A DNA stretch of 64,000 nucleotides. Origin: Xenoacremonium recifei. Taxonomy: Eukaryota > Ascomycota > Sordariomycetes > Hypocreales > Nectriaceae. Positions within the stretch are counted from its first letter, which is position 1; each line of letters starts with the position of its first letter. Shown here one piece after another: positions 10,890 through 22,690 of the stretch. Made by a program: the position numbers and the translations under genes. Below the pieces are notes generated by a model that ran no database searches, was not told the origin of the DNA, and worked only from the letters and a program-made list of their open reading frames with translations. The stretch spans positions 834,617 to 898,616 of the forward strand of contig WOFQ01000010.1 in NCBI GenBank assembly GCA_012184525.1, given 5' to 3'.

Positions 10890-13873
10890 TCAGCTCCGTC
10901 CACGCTGCGCAACCGAAGGCTCCCCCTGAAGATGATTGGAGATGGACGGTCGATCATGCATGGCAGCGCAGCCGCAGCGTTACGTTGGGCGAGCACCAGA
11001 GCCAGAGGGACTTTGTTCGCCCTGCGGGTTGGGCAGCAGGACGCGAGGGACCTGTCGTTTTCTGCGGCGGGCGAGTGTGTGTGTCTGAAGGATGGATGGG
11101 ATGGAAGAAGGAGGAAGTTGACGGGACTCAGGTCGAGAGGAGACACAGCAATGTCCCAGCAAGGGTCAGGGCGCAGAACGGAAACCTTGAAGCTCAGGTC
11201 CTGGGCGCACTTTCCCGTCAGTCTCATACAGTGCCGCCAGGCGGTCACCCCATTGGGCAGGGGCCGATCAATGAGAGCTCCAACAGTTCAGCAGCTCAAC
11301 AGCGCACCTCAGCACAGCCTGGCACAATGGAAGTCGTGGAGCGCTGACAGCTCAGAGATGCCCGATTCTGCTTCCGTCTCCGCGATCGCGACAAGGCATA
11401 TCCGCGCTCGTCTGGGCCTGAATCATACGAGAGGGAGCGATGCCCGGCAGACTTTTTTATGCGCGGTTGCTGTCTGGGCTGCCACACCTCGGCGCGATCG
11501 TCGCGCGGGAAAGCTTCACGGGAGGGCGCTAAAAGACGGCGCGGGAGTGGGAAGTCGGTGAGGTGTGTGTGGGCGCTGGGCTATCACGTGGAGGAGCACG
11601 CTGAATGCTGGATGCTGGATGCTGGCTTGCTGCCCCTGTCGATGTGATGTGCCGGATTCACTCAGACAGCGTCGTATCTGGTGATTGACTTGGGACGATT
11701 CTGTGTGCGAACGAGTCAGGCGTGCCGTACAGCCCCTGGTGGTGGTTGTGATATGTGTGATTGTGGGAGGATGCACACACACAGCGCGTGGAGTGTCTTG
11801 ACACCGTGCTGTGCTGCACATACAGTACGAGTCTCGACGTTTTGACTCTGCCTCCGTGGGGTCCCGGCCGGAGTCGGTGATGCCATCGTGCCTCTTTATC
11901 GAGCATGACGCCCAGCTTGGCGGAGAATGTAGGAGACGAAGATCCAGGCAAGCACTCAAGCATCGTGCCGACTATGACGCAGTCCTGCATGACTGATTGA
12001 TTCCTCCAGGTGAGACTTGCATGGACCCTTCTTTCTGTGTCCATCACGTACGTCGTCAGGCCCGCTGTCTCACAGGCACCAATCACTGCGTCGATTCACT
12101 GGGGCGTTACAGGCCCTCACCCGCTCTTACTCTTACAGAGACTCACGGCATTGTTACTCGACTTTCATCGTGGGGGTTTTCGCCTCTCCGGTCCAGCTTC
12201 CCCAAAGGTGCTGGTCCCTGTCCTGTCCTTTGCACCAAAATCTGGAGGGGATGATCCGGCCCCGGACCAGTGGAGCTTCCAGCGCTTTCGTCCACTGGCG
12301 TCTGTCGGCCGAGAATAACGGCTGCTGGCCTTTGACTGGCTGGCTGGCTGGGCCGGCCGGGCGGGTCTCCTCGGTCCGGTCCGGCTTTTGACACCGGCGC
12401 CCCCTTCAGTAGTGCTCCGTAAGTACGGTACGGGATGCTCCGGACCCTTTCTGAGACTCTTCATTCCTGAACAATGAAGAGGGAGAGCTGCTGGGCTTAG
12501 CGCCGAGACACGACTTCTGTGAACCCCGTCCGAGTCTCAAACTGCCCCCGTCATTTCCTTTGCAGGCAATACAACCAGGCTCTGCAGCACCAATAAGTGA
12601 GCTGCACTGACGACGCCTCCATGCCGTGCCTTTTTCGTGATGCCCACCCATCTGCGGCCTTTTGAAAGCGCTTTCGCCTCCCTGGCGACTGCATTGCCTC
12701 TGATCGTCTCGAGGAACGCTGGTTTATCTGTTGAGCGACATACCGTTCACCCGGATTACGTGCACACAACTCGCGTCGCCCTTGTTCCTGGTTGCTGGCT
12801 TTCAACGCTCCGGAATTACCCAACCTCGGCCATCCCCGTCTTACGGCATATGCTGCACGTATCTCACGGCAGACCATGGCCGCAACTTGTCTAATGCTAG
12901 GACAATTCGTCACCCTCATACCATTATCGACGCGCAGAAGAACAATGTTACTTATTGTGACATGGCATATGAAGATAGAAAAGTGTTGAAGTTGGTTATC
13001 CTGGTATCTTTGTGCACTTCCTACGTGACCTTCATTTGTCAGAACCACGGCTGCCCGACATCCTTCCGTTGGGTTGCCTTATTGCGCCGCCCAAATCCGC
13101 ACAAGATACGGAGTACACACCTGTAGCCAAACTCCGGGACTGTTTCTAATCTCCACTAATTTTTTTTTACCCTGCCCATATGTCTGTGTGGTGCCCTTCA
13201 CCTCAGCTGATGCAGGTCCCAAGGTTCCAGCCTGCCTCGACCTGAGCCATCCAGATTTACCGATGGGCCTCGGAATGAAGCACATAGTGCCAGAGAACAT
13301 CAGATCATTCCTTGCTTTAGCCCTTTGAAACCATTAGAGTATTCCTCATGTCGGGTGGTTGGGTTGGTGTGGATGGGAGTGTTCGGCTTGGCGGGCCGCA
13401 ATGCCGCGCTCGGCCATCCACTACTCCAACCAGCGACCCTCCGAAGCCGCCCTAGCGGTTATAGTGGTTGCCTAGCCCCGGACGTTCCTGTACCCCAGAT
13501 GACTTCTGACAAAACATCCCTTGTATTTTGAGGGTCGTCTCTGGGGAACCAGCTGTTGACCTGGCTCATACCCCCTTGTTGTAGCCCCCTAAATGACCCA
13601 TGGGTAGTATTGGGTTGACACCCAACAAGTCATTTGGGGAACCAAAGAGAATGCCTCCTTGGACGAGTTTGGCGAATAATTTCCGCTCAACCATGGTCTC
13701 TCGGAGGATGCGCTCAGGAGCAAAAGGTCATTGGCGGCGCCCGGCGAGAAAATGATGTCAGGTTAAAGATGATCGAGGAATGACGGGGTAAACGTGATTG
13801 CAATCTCATTACAACCTCATTACAACGGCTTTTGGTCGTAAGCCCTGGGAGATCCCAAGTTGTTGCTCGTTCG
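10890..13873. other. Gene-free region of about 3 kb
   Basis: I found no supported gene. Several open frames of 60 to 210 codons exist here, but they overlap one another on both strands, lack domain-like composition and show no coherent splice structure. The region contains short GGCT repeats (about 12334-12365) and one perfect copy of the palindrome TACGGAGTAC at 13107-13116. It probably contains the 5' regulatory sequence of the RBR gene and the 3' flank of the next regulator. Base composition gives no clear sign of repeat-induced point mutation. Confidence 0.4.
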
Positions 13874-16070
13874 TCAACCGTTGAAGAATGATCGTCTTCT
13901 GACTTCTGCTTCCTTGATGATTTCGGCAGCCAGGCTTAGACTGGGAGCGAGAGCGGCGTAGCGTTCGACCTCCACAACCACATCATTGATGATCTGATCC
14001 AAAGCCTCCCGGGTTGGAACTAGAGTAAGTAGAATGGCTTGGAGAGTTGGCGATAGGGAAGCCCCCATGATGAGCAGAGTTTGAGAAACCATGGAGAGCG
14101 CCCCTTGCCAGATGTAGGGCATGTGTCCAGCATGACTACCGACAATTAGTCAATTGCGCATGAGATCATTGGAAACCAAGCTTACTGCTCTGATATGTGC
14201 TCCAATTGCCTAATGGCAGCTTCCAAGCACTTTCTGCAGTTCTCATGCACTGTCGGATCCAAAAGAGCCTGCTCATTATCCAGAACCGCCAAAATGTAAG
14301 GGCGGTAGATGATAGTCCGACAGGCAAAGAATCGAAGCCGCAGAACCGTCTGAACAGGATCTTGTAGAACCGTCCGCGAAAAGGGGAACTGAAGGGGCAG
14401 TGGTAGACTTTCGTACCACTGCGTTAGCTGGTAGTCTAGTTCGGCAACCACAGGCTCTAGGCTAGTCGTTGATGCCATCGAGTCCTTGGAATAGATGAGT
14501 TGGCTGACTCTGTTCAAGAGTCGCCGCAGGGCAATTTCAGCGAGGAAGTACCAGATGTCGTCCCGTCCCACTTGTTCATTCTCGTCGCCTTCAAACCCTC
14601 CAGGCAAACCAACGTTCTCCTCGAATTGAACAACTCCAGAGTGAGGAAGGTCCAGCTCTGCCAACAAGTCGCTCTCGAATAGCAACGTGTTCCAATATAT
14701 TCGTTCGATTAGTTCTCGTTGATGTGACGGAATTCGGCTCGGAGCCATAAGTAGAAGCTGGAGTTTGGTGCTTGTGCTGCAAAGGAGATTCCACGCTTCC
14801 ATGGGTCGGACCAAGTAGAATAGATAAGCAGCTGCGAGGAGATGACATTGAGCGGCAACAACGCTGTTGGCAGTCATCATCCCAGGAAGAAGCGACCACG
14901 CCGCGGTGAAGTATTGCAGACCCGGGGGGTCCTCTTGTGGCACGATCCGCGAGATGCTACCCCTCAAGCTGGCCTGACCCAGCGCTAAGACTAAGAGCAC
15001 AATACAGCTCTCCGGGCCTTCCCGAAATCCGTTGGACAGGGCAGTACGGTATTGACTTCGCCAAGTATAGGGGTTGACGCACGCGTACCAAACGTTGACT
15101 CTTTCGAAGTACGCTTCGATATACGCTTGGGTGTTGGAAAGGTCCACGCATGGCGTCTTCGTCAAGGAATGCAGAGGCTCACGGGCCATCTCGAGTTGTA
15201 GAAGAATTTGGGGATCGTAAGGTCTGGAAACGAGGTCCCTGATGAGTGGCCATTGAAGCAAATGCATCGCTGCATTTGTATGGATCTTGGGCATCGTTGA
15301 GATGTTGGTACCTGTCGGTTGCGCACACCAGGTGCCGAAACCGCCGTTTGGGATGACGGAGACGAAGTTGCTGGGGTTAGAACCAAGCAAGATATTATCA
15401 GCACTCAGGCCGGTGCCATTGCTGACAGAAGGGGAATTCTGCGTGATACTAATACCATTGGCTTGGCCATTGACGATACTCATTTGCAATAGACCCTCAA
15501 TGCGATTGAGCCGCTCCAGGATCAGTTTATCACCTGCGTCCAGTTTGATACCAGGTTCTCGGTAGATACATTCGGCACCCAGTTCGGCGCACAGTTTGCA
15601 TTTGGGCTTGGTTCCATCGCAGCGTGACTTCCTTGATCGGCACACCTCGCACTAAGTCATGGTTAGCATAAGATGACAATCCGTCGTAATGCTATCAAAT
15701 GGCATACGGCAATGGTTGCTCGGCGGCGTGGGTAATCCACCGTGCCATCGGGGTTTCTCCTCTTGAGAGGGTTTGACGAATCATCGGTGTTGAGTTTTGG
15801 GCCTCCGTTGGACATATTGTCTGATCTATTGTCGGATGATTGGGATGGATTCCTTGGCTTTTGGGCCGTAGGGAACATGCTGTCCCGACTGAAACTCGGA
15901 GTTCGAGCGGGTTTTGCTGGAGGTTGGATGGCTGAAGTAGAGCCGTTTTGCATTGATGTTAATGGGACTGATGGAATTTCGATGCTGAAGCTTTCACGCG
16001 AAGGTGCTGGAAACTGTCTGCTGGCTGTAACTAAGCCGGCATGTGAAGAGTCGCCAGCGATGGACGTCAT
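13874..16070 (-). CDS. Zn2Cys6 fungal-specific transcription factor
   Basis: Three exons (16070-15708, 15651-14186, 14135-13874) with introns of 56 and 50 nt, both GT-AG, give 696 residues. Residues 1-120 are a Ser/Pro-rich leader ending in a basic run (DYPRRRATIA). The first intron lies just before the first cluster cysteine, so the binuclear zinc cluster starts exon 2: CEVCRSRKSRCDGTKPKC, then CAELGAEC, matching C-X2-C-X6-C-X5-C-X2-C-X6-C. A leucine-rich helix follows (LILERLNRIEGLLQM), probably for dimerisation. The remainder has the helical pattern of the fungal-specific regulatory domain (PF04082-like). Exon 3 adds an amphipathic C-terminus. The gene stands alone, with 2 to 3 kb of empty sequence on each side, so context does not suggest a target pathway. 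It should act in the nucleus; orthology is not recognised. Confidence 0.85.
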
Positions 16071-18308
16071 GGCGTGAGGCGGTTGAAAGATGCCCAGGCG
16101 CTCGACCGGCTAGCGACTGGGCAAGAAGGTGTTACAAAAGAGGCCTGGAAGCAGAGAATACAACCTCGCCGAGGAGGACACCAATTTGTCGTAAGGATAC
16201 TGGCGAGAAGAGGCATCAAAGAGGTGACATGTCGGGGACAGAACGGACCCAGGTCATTGGGGGGCGACAGAGATCAGGCGACGGATTGGCTCTTCCGAGT
16301 GTCCGAAAGGAGGTCGCAAACACTGGGCGATGCTAGTCGCGAAGCCGAGCCAGATGATTCAGGGTGCAGTGAACACTGGGCGACGATAAATTGAGGGGGG
16401 TTCAGACGGGTTTGAGGTCAGAAATCAGGTCCTGTGCAGCAGCCAGAATGGAGGAGCTATGGGTTATGTATCCGGAGCAGCAGGGAACAGGGGTGTGTGG
16501 AGGACTCGCGACTGATGACCCCAGACCCTGGCCAGGCTTGTTCCAGCAGTTGAAGTGGGAGGGCAGACACCACAGAGCGAGATCCAGGCGGTCGTCAAGC
16601 ACCCGAGGAGCTGGAGCGTCGGTTGGCCTACCAGACACGGCGGCAAGGCGTCCAGACTGGCGTTAGCAGCGACGCACTTCTGTTAAACGAGGCCTGGATT
16701 GCTAAGCGCAGGACCTAAGGAATTGGGGGAGGGGCCCCGGATCGTCACATCTTCTCTTGCACTTCCTCCGCCGAACTTGAGGCGCAAGTAGTTGGGCATG
16801 GCCATTGCCATCGCCTGAGCACAACGCTGGGGACCTGTGTACTCAGATCAGCGCCATCTTTAATTGCTTAGATCTCTGCAACCACCATCTCCAGACGAAG
16901 ACTGGTGGCGTGAATCATCAGTCATATTGCCATCCGGACCTCGCTTGCTTGCCAGGTGACGGGTGGGACGGGGTGGTGTGCTGGGGTTCTGCGGAGTAGA
17001 CTAATTAGAGGTAATCCGTGGGAACTGACCTCTTCATTCCTAGTGCGGAATCCTCCTCCCAACCTTCTGACAATCGACGGTATCTTGGGAGGAAGTCGAT
17101 GGGATGAGATGCAGGAGACATGCGTTTGGGGCTGGCGATGAACGCCGAAATGGGCTCTGACGTCGGGAAAGAAATTCTTCCGGCGGGCTTCATGTCTGGG
17201 CAGGAGCGCCCTTTGGCACTCATTGCAGTGGCAGAATGAGCACCACCGGGACTCTTTCGACAACCTTCTTCCCAATTTTGCATCAAGAGTATCTCGATGC
17301 CTGCCATGATCGACATGATTCCAGTCCTTGAACCGCACAGCTATTTCTCAAAAAGACGCCTCTCCATTCTCCGACATCTTGATTTATGAAGTTCTGGGCT
17401 ACAATTCTAAGGCTTGGTTAAGGTACGGAGTAGTTCAGCTTCGACTCCATTGGGATGGTCTCGGTCCCCTCGGCATCCCCCACAACAAGCTCTCCACGTT
17501 GTTCACCACGCTGTGGATTACCACAAAGAACTGCTAAAGAGCGAGCGAGCGCAGATCAAAGACTTCGATGCCTCGCTTCCTTCCCCTATGGATCGGCAAC
17601 GCCCCCTGAAGACCTTTCCAAAACTCCCGGCGCAGACCGAAAGTAGAATATGAAAAGTACTTCCCCTAACAAAGAGCAGGCCGCAAAGCACCGGATGCCT
17701 CGCTCACCCCCCCAAAACGGTCGGTCAACGGGCCGAATACAGGCTGGGGTGCGTGACTGAGTCTTCACCAAGATGGAGGGGTGTTCCGGCTCTGCGGGGA
17801 ACCTTGCCAATAGGGGGGGCGGCTTTGGTTTTTGGAGCTATTCTCTTATGGTATCATACTGCGAGGTACGTTCCGTGAGGGACCTTTAGAAGTACAAGTA
17901 CCGGACCAGCGTTATCCATCGCCTATTGGCCCTATACCACACTCTTAGGAGATCCTCTCACAGAGGAATTAGCTTTTCTTTCAAGAGTAAGGTAGTTATG
18001 CCAACCTTGCTGCTGTGGCAAGACATCGATAAGAATATTAAAACGGCTGCTTCGAAGATGACGTTGGATCACTGAGTTGAGCTCCCCGTACACAGTTAGC
18101 TTCTACTGGCATTGATGATACTTGTAAATCGCCTCTACGACTACGTCGGCCCTATTCTGGACTCAAGATTCCGCTGTACCGTTGTTCTGCCTATGCTGTG
18201 GGCGAGGCTTAGGCAACATCCTGTTTTATTACTCTGGAGCTGCGCCCCTCGGAGAGTCGTGCCGTAGTCATCAAAATGACCTCTCAGTTCCCAAATCAGG
18301 GTCCAGCC
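16071..18308. other. Gene-poor region
   Basis: About 2.2 kb without a supported gene. The first half is GC-balanced and probably carries the promoter of the Zn2Cys6 gene. From about 17820 the sequence becomes AT-richer and its open frames become short and interrupted. A near-copy of the TACGGAGTAC palindrome (one mismatch) lies at 17424-17433. Confidence 0.35.
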
Positions 18309-18728
18309 TTATTGACAGGCTGCCGGTCCAACTATCTGCAAGTCCTTGTTATTGATCTGCTTTGGAAACCGGAATTTCGGGATTGAAACCCCTCTCCTAA
18401 AGCAAATATCACCTTGGGGAAGACTAATTATTGGCAACCCCTGTATATTATAGGCCTCGAGAAATCCTATCGACGGGGGAGTTGTTCCACATCTCAATAA
18501 CCAAGTTCATCCGCATCCGCGAAGTTAGAAACAATCTGAACGTTCTTGGAATACCGTTATAGGCCTCCATCCATTGAGCCACTTTCCCGGGCTACTTGGA
18601 GCCGAAAGCACAATTTTGACCCGATTCCCTACTCCTGACCCTTGATCGCTCGTCGTGTGACAGTAGCCAGACGTCTCGTTCATATCCCGTTTGTTTTGAA
18701 ATGTCGGCCAAGTTTCCAGAATACCCAA
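18309..18728 (-). pseudogene. Possible decayed coding sequence
   Basis: On the minus strand one reading frame stays protein-like from 18728 to 18309 except for stop codons just after 18525 and about six codons further on. The upstream segment includes ETWPTFQNKRDMNETSG and the downstream one includes GFLEAYNIQGLPIISLPQ. No intron with good signals removes the stops. The surrounding AT-enriched sequence fits a relic gene. I do not recognise a family. The intact small ORF at 18791-18994 lies just upstream in another frame and may be part of the same relic. Support is limited to frame persistence and composition. Confidence 0.22.
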
Positions 18729-18790
18729 CCCGAAATATTTAATGCGCGAAGCATTGTGGTGTTCTGAAAATATTCGTCAGACCTCCGCTC

Positions 18791-18994
18791 CTATGATTTG
18801 GGGTTGGTGGTGCTGCCAGTTTTGGATTGAGGAAGGGACATCTGGAGGAAATTCGCATTGAGTATGAAGTGATAGCCGCAGTGAAAGAGAATTCCTAGGA
18901 ACAGAATAGCTAGGAGAAGTGCTGGCAGCCAGACGCGGCGGTCCAGCGAAAAGGGGCGCGAAGTCGGATGGAAAGAATCTTCGAGGAAGCCCAT
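18791..18994 (-). CDS. Small single-pass membrane protein or first exon of a relic gene
   Basis: An open frame of 67 residues starts MGFLEDSFHPTSRPFSLDRR. It is followed by a strong hydrophobic segment of about 20 residues (near 22-42, VWLPALLLAILFLGILFHC) and a short polar tail. The arrangement of positively charged residues before the membrane segment suggests a cytosolic N-terminus. The frame looks more protein-like than neighbouring random frames, but the region around it seems decayed. It could be a true small protein or the 5' remnant of a larger membrane or secreted protein whose body is the broken sequence at 18309-18728. No family is recognised. Confidence 0.33.
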   Translation of the reverse strand: MGFLEDSFHPTSRPFSLDRRVWLPALLLAILFLGILFHCGYHFILNANFLQMSLPQSKTGSTTNPKS

Positions 18995-19646
18995 GCTAGG
19001 TTTGTCGAGAGTCGAAAGCTTGGTATCATGAACGAATTAGATCGTTCTTCAGTGTCTTCCCAGTGTCGCTGTCGCGGGCATAAGCCTGTATGATGACCTA
19101 TGGAGGCCCCTCATTAAATAGCTCAAGTTGAAATTGAGCAAGTTGAACCTGACTTTTATCGGCAAGAATGGCATACTGGATGTTAAATGCATCCCAGCAT
19201 GGGAGGTGGCGCCTATAAAGTAAACACACAGGCTACTGGCTGTGCCGCCTTGAAACATGACACAGACCAGCATCTCCTGAGCATCTGACCACGCCGCATC
19301 ATGCCTTGATTGATACCGTATCGATAGGAAACAGCACTTCCTCGGTACTTTTTGGCCTGTTAGATGCTGGATCTGACACGTGTATGCCACTTCCTATCGC
19401 TGCTCAGTCTCCTTATTTGGTCATCGTCAGCATCTCGATCCATCTTCAAATTGGAAGGCCCTCCTCATGATTTACAATCCGCAGTTGAGTGGGATAGTAT
19501 ATTTTGTCGCTCTAAGACTCGCTATTCAGTGGTATCATATACTGGCATACTTTTTTGCCTTTTTCTTCGCCCATTTGCTTTGCTCCATTTGTTGAAATCA
19601 GACTGCACACGCAAAACTCCACAACCAGCTCTCTCTATCAGTTGCT

Positions 19647-22600
19647 TCACTCCTTGTCGGCAGGGTATTCGACTACAGGGGTAGTCGTCCCTCGCGAACC
19701 GGACATGCTGTACGGTGCCTACAGATGAAGTATGAGCTTTTGTGGTTAGGAAAGACATCAGTTCTCGACTTACCAAAACTTCTTTCGCGTTGCATATTCT
19801 CCAAGCAAGTTTTCTTACGTTGCCGTCCGCAGCTACAACGGCTGGCGCGAACTCAATTCCAAACATCTCACGAATTGCGTAAACAACTCGCTTGGCATAC
19901 TTGCCATCTCGTTCGACATGACCACCGAATGGTTCGTCCACCTTGTTGGGAGCAATGTCGGGGTTTCGATCGAGACACCTTTGGACGACAGGGAGGAGCG
20001 AAGACTCAACGGCTTGCTCATATACACCCTTGGCGCCCACATCAACATCTTCTTCGTCAAACTTGCTGATACGGATCTCAAAGGGTTCCGAGATCGTCAT
20101 GGCTGTGTGGTGGCCATCATGATGGTATCGGAACTCGAATACGCCTTGTGTCCACCAGAGCTTGTCGCCCTCAAAAACGACCTCACCCTGAACAAGGTCT
20201 ACATCAGACGAATCCGTCTTCCCAGCGGGGTGTTCAGGTACGGAGATGCTAATGTCTGCAGTCAGAGCGTCGTAAGTCCCAGCGTTCGTAGGAGACCATC
20301 GTCCCAGAGATGGAACTTCCGTCTTCTCTCGAGAACGGTTGTCCATGACCATATAGAGACCGATCCAATCCTTCTTGCTGTGATTCACGGGAGCCTTCCA
20401 CTTGACTCTCAGAGGAGCACCATACTCATAAGTCATAGTCTTGACAGGCTTGGGGAACTGAGCGACGACGCTTTCTCTCCTTGACGACCATTCGTCAAAC
20501 GCGGAGTGAACCGACGGTGTGCCTTCGACAGTGAGAGAATACTGCTTTGAATCCAGACCAGCCAAGTCGGGGGAGATCCGTGTAATTGTCAGTCGCGCAG
20601 GAGCCATATTGAACAAGGTCGAACTGTCACGCACAACAGACTTAACACCGGCGGCGAACTTAGGGCGGGCACTTTCAAGGAAGTCCTCCACAAACGAGGT
20701 GGTATCATCCAAGACCTTGTCCATGTTCTCCTGCAGCGTCTTGACGGGGGGCGGCAGCGAGCGCTTGATGAACTTGGTAAGCCCGGCTTCTCGTCGAAGG
20801 CTTTGGCCATAGATCTTCTGCATGTGAGGTCGCTCGATATAAGAGATGAAGTAGAGCGTGAGAAGCTGGCTCAACAGAGCGATGATGAAGATAGAGCGGC
20901 TCCAGGTGATTAGAGCAGCTCCCCAGACTCCAGCAATGCCAAAGACCCTTTCTGGGTTATTGAGGAAGCGGTAAATGGACGTGTACTGAAGCTTGGCTTG
21001 GTGGTCAAAGAAGAAGTCGCCACAGAACCATCCAAATTCACCGAGAGAATCATACACACTAAAGGCAGTCCATAGCTGGAGAGCAACCAAACTTGCACCC
21101 AGTACATGCTTGAGAAGGACCCAGCCATAGTCCCAATCCTCGGGAAGCGAGTACATCTTCCAGCACGCCGCAATGAGTGAGGTGTTGGACATGATCATGC
21201 TGATGTGATACAACCCCTTCCATTGGCGCCATGCTTCGCCAGAGCTTTCGCCAAACTTGAGAAAGTGTCGAGTCCACATCTTGGTCTTGGATTGCTTGTC
21301 AAGAAGGATCCCCAGCCCGAGGTGATACCACACGCGCCAGGCCAGCGCATGCATGACAAAGATGGCCTGCCATACCGGGGTCGAAGGAGCGGCGAAAGTG
21401 AGGGCGGCCACGTAGAGAGGCAGGATGATGACGGCACAGTCAGGCACGCGGAACAAATCGAGGTTACTGAAGCCAACGAGGTTATGAACAGGAGCAGCAG
21501 AGTCTTTGGTCGGTGAAGGCGAGGTCAAAGAGGAAGCTTGCTCGAATGCAGCGTCAAGAGATGTTCCTTCGGTCAACACGGCGGGGTCACTCTGGCTCCG
21601 GGACGTGGATCTCTTGCGAGGGGCCGGGGGGTTGTAAGTCTTCTCAATGTGCGGGTTCTCAATGAGTATGAGAAACACGAACTGGGAGGCATGGGCGATG
21701 ATGGAGATGAACAGGACAGGGTAGCTGGCGGCCATCATAGAGATACCGTAGTAGCCAGCGTAGCCAATCGAGTACATTGGATGAGGAGCCATCTCGAAAA
21801 CACCATCAAAGGTCAGATCCTGGTCGATGAGATAGAAGAAATCACCCCAGTACCAAGCAAAGTCTTTGACGACACGGTGGGCATCCAGCTTCACCCAGAG
21901 ATTGAAGCCGACGAGGGCAATTCCGATAACCCAGCGGCCAACGGTGATCAGCAAGGACTCATTCTCAGGCGTATGGCTGCAGACGATGGCAAACAGGCAG
22001 TACGACACGAAATCACACATCAGAATCAGGTCGACAACCCTGCGGAAAACCAGCCACGTGTTGTACTCCAGAGGGGCTTTCTCGAATTCATAGTCCTCAG
22101 GGATCTTGGCCTCGAGCTCGCGCTTGAGGATGTTGTAGAGCCATGGCCGCGGGTTCTTGCCAGTGCTAGGGTGCTCGAAGAGCTTCCAGCGCTGGGCCCA
22201 GGTGATGAGACGGCGGTGGTTGGACTGGATGTTCAAGAGGTAGCCAATGCCGACATTGTAGGAAGCGCGCCAGAACAGGAAGATGGCAGCAAAGACAATG
22301 CGCTTCCACTGCGACGGGACGTAATAGGCAGCCAGAATATGCAGGGCGAGAATTCCCAAGACGAGAGCATCAGAGAGATTTTTGGGTTGTCGCGGGTCGA
22401 GAAGCTGCGAGACCATGTCATGAGTGGTGGGCACAATGAAGACTGTTTTTGACATGTGATAATCAGCCGGAGGGGTCCTGTCCTGGAGCAGCAGTTTGGG
22501 GTAACCAACCTGTCCCGTCTGGGGTACGGCCAAACGTCTTCTTGGGCTTGTCATCAGCGACACTGGACTCGTCCGGGACCACATTGCTGGGGCTGTCAGA

Positions 22601-22690
22601 GCCATTGAGGTCGACGGATGGCGCTGAGCGCGTCTGGCGAAGGCGCAGATGCTCTGGCCGATCAGCCGGCAGATCAGCAGCGGTACTCAT
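19647..22690 (-). CDS. CHO2: Phosphatidylethanolamine N-methyltransferase
   Basis: CHO2 catalyses the first S-adenosylmethionine-dependent methylation of phosphatidylethanolamine on the way to phosphatidylcholine, in the endoplasmic reticulum membrane. Three exons (22690-22510, 22442-19774, 19718-19647) with introns of 67 and 55 nt give 973 residues, a normal length for filamentous fungi. The first junction creates TPDGTVFIVPTTHDMVSQLL, a CHO2 signature; the last creates NAKEVLAPYSMSGSRGTTTP at the C-terminus. Two PEMT-like membrane domains follow in order: one with GDFFYLIDQDLTFDG and MAPHPMYSIGYAGYYG, and a second, more divergent one with FCGDFFFDHQAK. Many hydrophobic helices run through both. 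The C-terminal third is a soluble beta-rich domain (KDWIGLYMVMDNRS). Without the terminal splice the frame would run into about 100 nonsense codons, which supports the small last exon. Confidence 0.95.

Noticed and set aside
10932..11561. Plus-strand open frame of 209 codons upstream of the RBR gene
   Set aside because: Composition is not protein-like, other frames are equally open, and no domain is seen.
19522..19773. Extension of the CHO2 frame beyond 19773
   Set aside because: The unspliced continuation is unlike CHO2. A 55-nt intron with good signals restores the typical C-terminus and a stop at 19647.
22511..22605. CHO2 start at 22605 in the continuous frame
   Set aside because: The first 181 bases of the gene lie in another phase and join by a 67-nt intron to give the expected N-terminus, so the continuous frame upstream of 22442 is intron read-through.
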